Below are positions 34,570 through 44,500 of a DNA stretch of 64,000 bases, piece after piece. The notes under the pieces are model-generated. The model ran no database searches. It was not told the DNA's origin and was given only the letters and a program-made list of their open reading frames with translations. This stretch comes from Protonemura montana (Eukaryota > Arthropoda > Insecta > Plecoptera > Nemouridae). The translations under genes and the position numbers were made by a program. Location of the stretch: assembly GCA_947568835.1 (NCBI GenBank), contig OX387604.1, positions 18,939,076 through 19,003,075 on the forward strand. The letters run 5' to 3'. The stretch's first letter is position 1; each line of letters opens with the position of its first letter.

Positions 34570-34673
34570 TAGAAGTGTCACAGCTGGGCTTTCCCAGGCC
34601 CCAGGTTCGACCCTGGTGGCCGGCTATCCTGGTAGTGAGAGCGCCATGTCTGCCTTGCATTGGGGAGGTCCCA
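34570..34673 (+). mobile_element. tRNA-like SINE modules, left part of an interrupted SINE
   Basis: One tRNA-like unit ends at ccaggttcgaccctggtggc (B box ggttcgacc). The next begins ggctatcctggtagtgagag (A-box-like) and runs to cattggggaggtccca, where a LINE fragment interrupts it. It resumes at 35502 with ggttcgatcc. Confidence 0.7.
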
Positions 34674-35479
34674 CTATATTTTCTAACATCAGGCAAATGA
34701 CACTTTAAATATATATATATATATATGGTAAAGTGAGTATTTAAAATTGTTTGAAATACGGTCGGCGCAAATCTATGTAGAACATGTCCGTTGTGCATGG
34801 ATTTCTATTAGCTGCTGCTAGATGTCTTAATACTCGTTTTCGAAGTATGAACAATCGCTTAGTGAGCCGGGAGTACACCAGTTTCGTTGAATCGTGATCA
34901 GGAATTAGCATGAGGAAACATCCAGAAGCAATTTTTTTACTGATTGAATGTCTATGTTCATCCCACTCGAGCCTGTCATCGATAATGACTCCTAAGAATT
35001 AAGTTTTATTTTATGACACAATGCTTTTGCCATCCAAGTGTAATAAGGGTCTAGATTGGAAGTGGATATTGTTTTTATAATTTAACTGAAGTATTACCGT
35101 TTTGGAAAAATTGATGGACAGTTCATTTTCTCGTACCCAAATTGAGATTTCATTAGTTGCCAATTTATTTCCATGTACTTCTTTTGTATCGTTTTTTGGA
35201 TTGTTGAAGAGATGAGTGGTTTCATCTGCGAACAGTGTTAGATGACCTTGCTCTATGTAAGATGGCAAATCATTAGTATATCAGATGAATAGCAGGGGAG
35301 CAATAATTGAACACTGTGGAACTCCGATATTTATATTTACTTCGTTAGAAAAGAACGTGCAATTTGAATTAATTATTTTAGTTATTTATGTTAGTTAGAT
35401 ATGATTCGATCCAGTCATTCGCTACACCATTTATACCAAAACATTTTTATTTATCTATCAATTTGGAGTTGTAGTTCGA
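34674..35479 (-). mobile_element. 5'-truncated non-LTR retrotransposon (LINE) fragment, reverse transcriptase relic
   Basis: Minus-strand translation, with frameshifts and stops, gives reverse-transcriptase pieces in the right order: INGVANDWIESYLTN (about 35430), GVPQCSIIAPLLF (about 35310; normally VPQGS), LTLFADETT (about 35235; catalytic YADD/FADD-type box altered to FADE), ELSINFSKT and LGVIIDDRLEWDEH (about 34985). The low-coordinate end has an (AT)n run at 34710-34726 and forms the 3' end. The element is flanked by a 22-bp repeat (34652-34673 and 35480-35501, one mismatch) that is part of the interrupted SINE, read as the target-site duplication. Non-functional. Confidence 0.82.
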
Positions 35480-35860
35480 GCCTTGCATTAGGGAGGTCCC
35501 AGGTTCGATCCGGCTACCCTGGTAATGAGAGCGCTTTATCTTACATTCGGGAGGTCCCAGGTACGATCCTGGTAGCCACCGGTTTAGCGTGTTGGAAACA
35601 GCGGTTTTCGTGAGATCATTGAAGTTAAGCATCACTACGCTAGGCCCGGTTTTGGATGGGCTACCACCTTGTTCGGGAGCAAATTTGAGGGAATTTGAGT
35701 AAGTCCAACAACTTCACTCGACTTGCCTATCAACCTCTCGACAGCATGGAATTTTTAAGGAATCCTGTTGTTCGCGTTGTTCCGTCCTTCAGAAGAGACG
35801 TTAAGCCGGTGATCCGCTTGGTGCTCTTCCTCATCATCACTTATGGTGAGACAAGAATGA
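35480..35860 (+). mobile_element. Composite SINE: tRNA-like units, one 5S-like unit, body
   Basis: In order: the rest of a split tRNA-like unit (ggttcgatcc), a second tRNA-like unit from about 35511 to 35579 (ggctaccctggtaatgagag to gtacgatcctggtagcc), a 5S-rRNA-like unit from about 35580 to 35690 (gtgagatcattgaagttaag, ttggatgggctaccacc) and the family body to about 35855 (acttgcctatcaacctctcg, gtgctcttcctcatcatcac). It shows the full plan of the family on the plus strand. Confidence 0.78.
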
Positions 35861-35880
35861 AACTTGAATAATTGATAATT

Positions 35881-36131
35881 CACTTAAAGTAGGATGGTCC
35901 TTGGAAGGCATGCACCAAAAATCTTTGGCAAATACCCTCCCCCTCGGCGCCAACATCCCCAAACTAGAAACACATTTCAATGTTTAACCTAATACCCACC
36001 GCAACATGAAACAAAATAGATTGATATTATTTTTGTAATCTTGTTTTCTTGTCTAGCTCGGCGTGCATACACGCGATAGTCACTGATATCTCATTTCTTC
36101 TGTCCTCTTATAACAGAGATGGCGACATAGA
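35881..36131. other. Intergenic, nothing recognised
   Basis: AT-rich sequence with no exon, RNA or repeat that I can support. Confidence 0.4.
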
Positions 36132-36530
36132 ATTGGAGCGGCTCTGATAGTATTGACTCTAACAGAATTGACTCTGACAGATGGACTCTGGCAGCATTGA
36201 CTCTAACAGCACTGACTCTGACAGCATTGACTCTGACAGTATTGACTCTGACAGGTGGACTCTGACAGCATTGACTCTAACAGCACTGACTCTGACAGCA
36301 TTGACTCTGACAGTATTGACTCTGACAGGTGGACTCTGACAGCATTGACTCTAACAGCATTGACTCTGACAGTATTGACTCTGACAGGTGGACTCTGACA
36401 GGTGGACTCTGACAGTATTGACTCTGACAGGTGGACTCTGACAGTATTGACTCTGAAAGGTGGACTCTGATAGTATTGACTCTGACAGTGGACTCTGACA
36501 GTGGACTCTGACAGTGGACTCTGAAAGGTA
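36132..36530. repeat. 14/15-bp tandem repeat, GACTCTGACAG core
   Basis: About 27 units: a 15-bp form (gactctgacagtatt, with ...agcatt variants), a 14-bp form (gactctgacaggtg) and shorter gactctgacagtg units at the right end. The mix of lengths breaks any reading frame. Confidence 0.92.
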
Positions 36531-36703
36531 AACTTGGTAATTACAACAGCTACCAGTTCAGTCAGGAATGCCGCTGTTTTTGTAAAATAAAGCCTCTATC
36601 AGAAGTAAAATACATTGTTATCAACATTCTCGCTGAATTACCTTATACTGACTTGGTCATATAAATTTACATATTGCAAGGTCCAAGCAAGCGATTCGAT
36701 ATC

Positions 36704-39700
36704 AATCAGCGTTACTCAGTTTAAGTCAGAGTTCATTAAATGCTCTTGTTTAGTCAGAGTTAGCTCTGTGCACTAACTACTCTTGTTTAGTCAGAGTTAG
36801 CTCTGTGCACTAACTACTCTTGTTTAGTCAGAGTTAGCTCTGTGCACTAACTGCTCTTGTTTAGTCAGAGTTAGCTCTGTGCACTAACTACTCTTGTTTA
36901 GTCAGAGTTAGCTCTGTGCACTAACTGCTCTTGTTTAGTCAGAGTTAGCTCTGTGCACTAACTGCTCTTGTTTAGTCAGAGTCAGCTCTGTGCACTAACT
37001 ACTCTTGTTTAGTCAGAGTTAGCTCTGTGCACTAACTACTCTTGTTTAGTCAGAGTTAGCTCTGTGCACTAACTGCTCTTGTTTAGTCAGAGTCAGCTCT
37101 GTGCACTAACTACTCTTGTTTAGTCAGAGTCAGCTCTGTGCACTAACTACTCTTGTTTAGTCAGAGTCAGCTCTGTGCACTAACTACTCTTGTTTAGTCA
37201 GAGTCAGCTCTGTGCACTAACTACTCTTGTTTAGTCAGAGTCAGCTCTGTGCACTAACTACTCTTGTTTAGTCAGAGTCAGCTCTGTGCACTAACTACTC
37301 TTGTTTAGTCAGAGTCAGCTCTGTGCACTAACTACTCTTGTTTAGTCAGAGTCAGCTCTGTGCACTAACTACTCTTGTTTAGTCAGAGTTAGCTCTGTGC
37401 ACTAACTACTCTTGTTTAGTCAGAGTTAGCTCTGTGCACTAACTGCTCTTGTTTAGTCAGAGTCAGCTCTGTGCACTAACTACTCTTGTTTAGTCAGAGT
37501 TAGCTCTGTGCACTAACTACTCTTGTTTAGTCAGAGTTAGCTCTGTGCACTAACTGCTCTTGTTTAGTCAGAGTTAGCTCTGTGCACTAACTGCTCTTGT
37601 TTAGTCAGAGTTAGCTCTGTGCACTAACTGCTCTTGTTTAGTCAGAGTTAGCTCTGTGCACTAACTGCTCTTGTTTAGTCAGAGTTAGCTCTGTGCACTA
37701 ACTACTCTTGTTTAGCCAGAGTTAGCTCTGTGCACTAACTACTCTTGTTTAGTCAAGAGTTAGCTCTGTGCACTAACTGCTCTTGTTTAGTCAGAGTTAG
37801 CTCTGTGCACTAACTACTCTTGTTTAGTCAGAGTCAGCTCTGTGCACTAACTGCTCTTGTTTAGTCAGAGCCAGCTCTGTGCACTAACTACTCTTGTTTA
37901 GTCAGAGTTAGCTCTGTGCACTAACTACTCTTGTTTAGTCAGAGTCAGCTCTGTGCACTAACTACTCTTGTTTAGTCAGAGTCAGCCCTGTGCACTAACT
38001 ACTCTTGTTTAGTCAGAGTCAGCTCTGTGCACTAACTACTCTTGTTTAGTCAGAGTCAGCTCTGTGCACTAACTACTCTTGTTTAGTCAGAGTCAGCTCT
38101 GTGCACTAACTACTCTTGTTTAGTCAGAGTCAGCTCTGTGCACTAACTACTCTTGTTTAGTCAGAGTCAGCTCTGTGCACTAACTACTCTTGTTTAGTCA
38201 GAGTCAGCTCTGTGCACTAACTACTCTTGTTTAGTCAGAGTTAGCTCTGTGCACTAACTACTCTTGTTTAGTCAGAGTTAGCTCTGTGCACTAACTGCTC
38301 TTGTTTAGTCAGAGTCAGCTCTGTGCACTAACTACTCTTGTTTAGTCAGAGTTAACTCTGTGCACTAACTACTCTTGTTTAGTCAGAGTTAGCTCTGTGC
38401 ACTAACTGCTCTTGTTTAGTCAGTGTTAGCTCTGTGCACTAACTTCTCTTGTTTAGTCAGAGTTAGCTCTGTGCACTAACTACTCTTGTTTAGTCAGAGT
38501 TAGCTCTGTGCACTAACTACTCTTGTTTAGTCAGAGTTAGCTCTGTGCACTAACTACTCTTGTTTAGTCAGAGTTAGCTCTGTGCACTAACTGCTCTTGT
38601 TTAGTCAGAGTCAGCTCTGTGCACTAACTGCTCTTGTTTAGTCAGAGTTAGCTCTGTGCACTTACTGCTCTTGTTTAGTCAGAGTTAGCTCTGTGCACTA
38701 ACTACTCTTGTTTAGTCAGAGTTAGCTCTGTGCACTAACTACTCTTGTTTAGTCAGAGTTAGCTCTGTGCACTAACTGCTCTTGTTTAGTCAGAGTCAGC
38801 TCTGTGCACTAACTGCTCTTGTTTAGTCAGAGTCAGCTCTGTGCACTAACTGCTCTTGTTTAGTCAGAGTTAGCTCTGTGCACTAACTGCTCTTGTTTAG
38901 TCAGAGTCAGCTCTGTGCACTAACTGCTCTTGTTTAGTCAGAGTCAGCTCTGTGCACTAACTGCTCTTGTTTAGTCAGAGTTAGCTCTGTGCACTTACTG
39001 CTCTTGTTTAGTCAGAGTTAGCTCTGTGCACTAACTACTCTTGTTTAGTCAGAGTTAGCTCTGTGCACTAACTACTCTTGTTTAGTCAGAGTTAGCTCTG
39101 TGCACTAACTGCTCTTGTTTAGTCAGAGTTAGCTCTGTGCACTAACTACTCTTGTTTAGTCAGAGTCAGCTCTGTGCACTAACTGCTCTTGTTTAGTCAG
39201 AGTCAGCTCTGTGCACTAACTGCTCTTGTTTAGTCAGAGTCAGCTCTGTGCACTAACTACTCTTGTTTAGTCAGAGTCAGCTCTGTGCACTAACTACTCT
39301 TGTTTAGTCAGAGTTAGCTCTGTACACTAACTACTCTTGTTTAGTCAGAGTTAGCTCTGTGCACTAACTGCTCTTGTTTAGTCAGAGTTAGCTCTGTGCA
39401 CTAACTGCTCTTGTTTAGTCAGAGTTAGCTCTGTGCACTAACTACTCTTGTTTAGTCAGAGTCAGCTCTGTGCACTAACTGCTCTTGTTTAGTCAGAGTC
39501 AGCTCTGTGCACTAACTGCTCTTGTTTAGTCAGAGTCAGCTCTGTGCACTAACTACTCTTGTTTAGTCAGAGTCAGCTCTGTGCACTAACTACTCTTGTT
39601 TAGTCAGAGTTAGCTCTGTACACTAACTACTCTTGTTTAGTCAGAGTTAGCTCTGTGCACTAACTGCTCTTGTTTAGTCAGAGTTAGCTCTGTGCACTAA

Positions 39701-41675
39701 CTGCTCTTGCTTGTTTAGTCAGAGTTAGCTCTGTGCACTAACTACTCTTGTTTAGTCAGAGTTAGCTCTGTGCACTAACTGCTCTTGTTTAGTCAGAGTC
39801 AGCTCTGTGCACTAACTACTCTTGTTTAGTCAGAGTTAGCTCTGTGCACTAACTACTCTTGTTTAGTCAGAGTTAGCTCTGTGCACTAACTGCTCTTGTT
39901 TAGTCAGAGTTAGCTCTGTGCACTAACTGCTCTTGTTTAGTCAGAGTTAGCTCTGTGCACTAACTGCTCTTGTTTAGTCAGAGTTAGCTCTGTGCACTAA
40001 CTGCTCTTGTTTAGTCAGAGTTAGCTCTGTGCACTAACTACTCTTGTTTAGCCAGAGTTAGCTCTGTGCACTAACTACTCTTGTTTAGTCAAGAGTTAGC
40101 TCTGTGCACTAACTGCTCTTGTTTAGTCAGAGTTAGCTCTGTGCACTAACTACTCTTGTTTAGTCAGAGTCAGCTCTGTGCACTAACTGCTCTTGTTTAG
40201 TCAGAGCCAGCTCTGTGCACTAACTACTCTTGTTTAGTCAGAGTTAGCTCTGTGCACTAACTACTCTTGTTTAGTCAGAGTCAGCTCTGTGCACTAACTA
40301 CTCTTGTTTAGTCAGAGTCAGCCCTGTGCACTAACTACTCTTGTTTAGTCAGAGTCAGCTCTGTGCACTAACTGCTCTTGTTTAGTCAGAGTCAGCTCTG
40401 TGCACTAACTGCTCTTGTTTAGTCAGAGTCAGCTCTGTGCACTAACTACTCTTGTTTAGTCAGAGTCAGCTCTGTGCACTAACTACTCTTGTTTAGTCAG
40501 AGTTAGCTCTGTACACTAACTACTCTTGTTTAGTCAGAGTTAGCTCTGTGCACTAACTGCTCTTGTTTAGTCAGAGTTAGCTCTGTGCACTAACTACTCT
40601 TGTTTAGTCAGAGTTAACTCTGTGCACTAACTACTCTTGTTTAGTCAGAGTTAGCTCTGTGCACTAACTGCTCTTGTTTAGTCAGAGTTAGCTCTGTGCA
40701 CTAACTTCTCTTGTTTAGTCAGAGTTAGCTCTGTGCACTAACTACTCTTGTTTAGTCAGAGTTAGCTCTGTGCACTAACTACTCTTGTTTAGTCAGAGTT
40801 AGCTCTGTGCACTAACTACTCTTGTTTAGTCAGAGTTAGCTCTGTGCACTAACTGCTCTTGTTTAGTCAGAGTTAGCTCTGTGCACTAACTGCTCTTGTT
40901 TAGTCAGAGTCAGCTCTGTGCACTAACTGCTCTTGTTAAGTCAGAGTTAGCTCTGTGCACTTACTGCTCTTGTTTAGTCAGAGTTAGCTCTGTGCACTAA
41001 CTACTCTTGTTTAGTCAGAGTTAGCTCTGTGCACTAACTACTCTTGTTTAGTCAGAGTTAGCTCTGTGCACTAACTGCTCTTGTTTAGTCAGAGTTAGCT
41101 CTGTGCACTTACTGCTCTTGTTTAGTCAGAGTCAGCTCTGTGCACTAACTACTCTTGTTTAGTCAGAGTCAGCTCTGTGCACTAACTGCTCTTGTTTAGT
41201 CAGAGTTAGCTCTGTGCACTAACTACTCTTGTTTAGTCAGAGTTAGCTCTGTGCACTAACTACTCTTGTTTAGTCAGAGTTAGCTCTGTGCACTAACTAC
41301 TCTTGTTTAGTCAGAGTTAGCTCTGTGCACTAACTGCTCTTGTTTAGTCAGAGTCAGCTCTGTGCACTAACTGCTCTTGTTTAGTCAGAGTCAGCTCTGT
41401 GCACTAACTACTCTTGTTTAGTCAGAGTCAGCTCTGTGCACTAACTGCTCTTGTTTAGTCAGAGTTAGCTCTGTGCACTAACTGCTCTTGTTTAGTCAGA
41501 GTCAGCTCTGTACACTAACTACTCTTGTTTAGTCAGAGTCAGCTCTGTGCACTAACTGCTCTTGTTTAGTCAGAGTCAGCTCTGTGCACTAACTACTCTT
41601 GTTTAGTCAGAGTCAGCTCTGTGCACTAACTACTCTTGTTTAGTCAGAGTCAGCTCTGTGCACTAACTACTCTTG
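36704..41675. repeat. 37-bp satellite array, about 133 copies
   Basis: The unit is gtttagtcagagttagctct plus gtgcactaactactctt (37 bp), repeated from 36741 to 41675, with one degenerate unit before it. Two sites vary often: t/c in gag[t/c]tagct-type and a/g in act[a/g]ctct. Rare variants (gccagag, gtcaagag, gagccag, cagccctg) recur together 2336 bp apart, so a block of about 63 units was duplicated. The unit contains the inverted motif CAGAG-ttag-CTCTG. No open frame is kept, since 37 is not a multiple of three. Confidence 0.97.
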
Positions 41676-43790
41676 CTTTAGGGTTACTTAATAACACTAT
41701 GTAACACTACAAATGCTCGGGGGATTGAAAAACGCCGTAGCAAGCATCAATGGCCCATTTTCCATAGCATTTTCTACAACTCTTGTAACTCTGAGATACT
41801 GAGTCACTCTCCAGGCGCGTTTTCTCACCGCCTGGACAAACTGATGATAGGGCATTTCTTCACCAAATTTCGCGTATTTTTTGTTTCCAACTGTCATTGG
41901 TTTAAATATTCGTCTAAAATCTGCAGTTTGTTATGATCAATGCTACTACTAGCAGCTTCTTGCTTGTGCCACAGATAGATTTCGATAGACAGACAATAGC
42001 AGTCTAAAAAGCATTACTCGTACTCATCAATACTCATCATGCAAATGAGCTTATAATGTTAACTCGAGGGCAAGGGGCTTTGGGCAGAGAAGGCCCAAAA
42101 AAGAGGCCCCGAACACTGATATGGTATTGGAGGCAGGGTAATAAGGAGTCACTCCATATAAATGCTTCAATCAGCCTAACAACGATAATTTATTTTGCTA
42201 GAAATCTGTCTGTTTTTTTTTTCATAAAAAATACGCCTGATAATTATTATCATTGCATGTTGTGTTGGTGGCCTTCACCAAACGAAACATTTGAACAGAA
42301 TATTTCAGAGCTCATTGTTTCGATGTCAAACTTCTGTTACGTGCTCACTGTTTCCCATAGTGAGCACACAGTCCCTTTCTTGTTTTGAAAATAGTTTGTC
42401 AAATGGCCCCGTATAGGGGCGGTCGCTGTCAACTGGTCGTCACTTTCAAAATGAGCGCCCTTCTCTCTACGACACTCAAAAATACTTGCAAAATATTGCA
42501 CATTCTTAGACAACACAGTTTATTTACATAGTTTTGGAACGTCTACTTATATCATCTCAGATCATTCACTTTTGAAAACGAACGTGACCTTCAAAGTTTC
42601 AGTAAACAGAATATGTCATGCCAATTGATTTTTTGTTGTTGCATCAAGCCAAAGTCGGTTGGAAAAATGGACGACGGTATTTGCTGTTCTTGCACGTCCT
42701 AGACACTGATATAGCATCATTTAAAATCGCGAGAACTCGGAAAGTTTGAAATTGGGCCCGAGCCACTGAGAATTTGTCATGCTTAGCTTCTTGTATGTCC
42801 TTCTCAAGTAAAACATGAAGAGCACTGATACATCGGTTCATCGCTAAGTCTGCATCTTGCACTCTGCAGCTTGTCCCATAGCATCCCTTCGTCCAATCCT
42901 TGGACCAAATCTTGGTCCAAACCTTAAGTCCACTCCTTGCGCCTATGGGTATTTTATTTTTTTATTTATTACAATACATTTCATTGTACATATTTCTGCA
43001 CATGCCCTTGCGTAAATCATTAAAAAATGTTTTACAAGCTTTGAAAATTGTCAAGATCTTAAAACTAATACTCATGTGCATTCCTTGCAGTTACAATCTT
43101 TTGTCTTTAAAAATTCGTCGATAGTGTAAAAGCAATGCATAATTAAATAGTGTTTTACTTCTTTTTTAAAGTTATCCCTGCTTTTATTTAATTTCCTAAG
43201 CCGCAAAGGCTTAGTATGCAAATGTTTACGTACTGCAACAAGCGCTAGAGCTAAGCAGGCTTAAAACAGACTGAAAACAGGCTAGAAACAGGCTAGATAC
43301 GGGCTAAAACAGACTAAAAACAGGCTAAGAACAGGCGTGTCACCTGAATAGTAAATACATGTGTAGTGGTTTGAAATTTGATCGACCCAACTAATGTGAA
43401 CCAAATTGAATGAAGCGTGGCAAATATTGAAGATATTATTTGTGTGCGTCTGCCAAGTACCGACCAGCCTAACGAGGTTCTTAGTAACCACCATTCGGCA
43501 TCTCAGAAAGTCACGTGTTATAATACTTGGCGCCCTAAGGCGTATGACCGCAGCACACGGCAACATCTCGCTTCTGCACAAGAAAAAGCACTTACAACAT
43601 CACCTCCGTGATCAGACCAATGAAATCGCAGCCGAAACATTTCCTCTCCGATCCTGTTCCGATCTTTCAGCAGCAGTAATCCTTTCTAATGTTAGTATCT
43701 ACCTTTTGCGCTCACTCTTTTACCAAATTCCATAACTCTACCTTCATTTTCAAGTCCCTATGGTAATTGCACATCTTTCTTGCGTAGTGT
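41676..43790. other. Intergenic, nothing coding recognised
   Basis: Open frames at 41697-41897 and 42644-42862 (minus) match no family I know. A short degenerate 12-bp repeat (aaacaggctaga type) occupies 43262-43338. Confidence 0.4.
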
Positions 43791-44439
43791 AATGGCTGTC
43801 TCTTTCTACCCAATGAGGCCAACGATAGTGTCATCGCTGTCTGGCTCGTTGCTAGCAACAGGTTTGCCTTGGCCTAGGGCTAGCAGAGAAATCTGTTAGT
43901 TGGCTTGGTGTGCCGTTGCCTTTGCCTTTGGTGCTGAGTGGCGGCGGTGTCGGTCCTCGAGCTTGCGTTCCTCAGCTCGCGTCGCGTCGTCCAGTCTTTC
44001 AGTTTTCCAGTCTTCGTTCACCGACCAGAGCGTGAGGAGCCATTCAAGTGTGCAGTCCAGCCAGCGACAGGCGACGTCCAGTGCGACCATCTTTAAGTAC
44101 AGCGTGTGCTTACATCGTGTGCTTACGGCGTGTGCTTACAACGTGCTCGTGTTTACCCTGCCTGCTGTAAGATTGTTAAGCAGATTGTTCATTTTCCACG
44201 TTTCTGTGTTAGTTTGTGTGACGGGTTCCCAAAAATCGCTGGACACCACTTTCTCATTTCTAAAACTAGGTGGTTTTGTCGCTCTTCTTGTGATATTGGG
44301 CGAAAGTGTGTATTTGCTTTGAAGAGACTTGATTAGAAAGACGATGTTTTCTCGATGAACATCCGGCAATCGATTTGACAGACTCCGTAACGCTCGTGTC
44401 TTCCTTGTGCCAAAATTGTGATTATTAGACATATTCAAG
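43790..44439 (+). promoter_or_regulatory. Probable promoter and 5' UTR of the SCARB-like gene
   Basis: This is the 650 bp before the ATG at 44440. The part 43900-44100 is clearly richer in GC and CpG than its surroundings (gtcgcgtcgtcc, ggcggcggtgtcggtcctcg), as many animal promoters are. No TATA box is evident. The transcription start is not determinable from sequence. Confidence 0.4.
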
Positions 44440-44500
44440 ATGATGAACACGAAGAGCAAGCTGTGTACGAAGCTCACACGTAGCTTCCTGCGCAAGTGGT
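44440..44500 (+). CDS. SCARB-like exon 1: cytosolic N-terminus
   Basis: Encodes MMNTKSKLCTKLTRSFLRKW plus one base, ending TGGT|gtaagtac. With the acceptor at 47421 (gttttag|GG GTG GTG) it makes ...RKWWVVIVIS, a basic cytosolic stub leading straight into the membrane segment. The alternative is to start at ATG 47342 and read through the acceptor, which gives METCFRSV... and is less family-like. Confidence 0.7.

Noticed and set aside
36140..36400. Ile-Asp-Ser-Asp-Ser repeat peptide
   Set aside because: Mixed 14- and 15-bp units shift the frame every few copies and produce stops.
36704..41675. CRISPR-like look: regular repeats of 37 bp
   Set aside because: The copies are directly contiguous with no unique spacers, and the genome is eukaryotic; it is a satellite.
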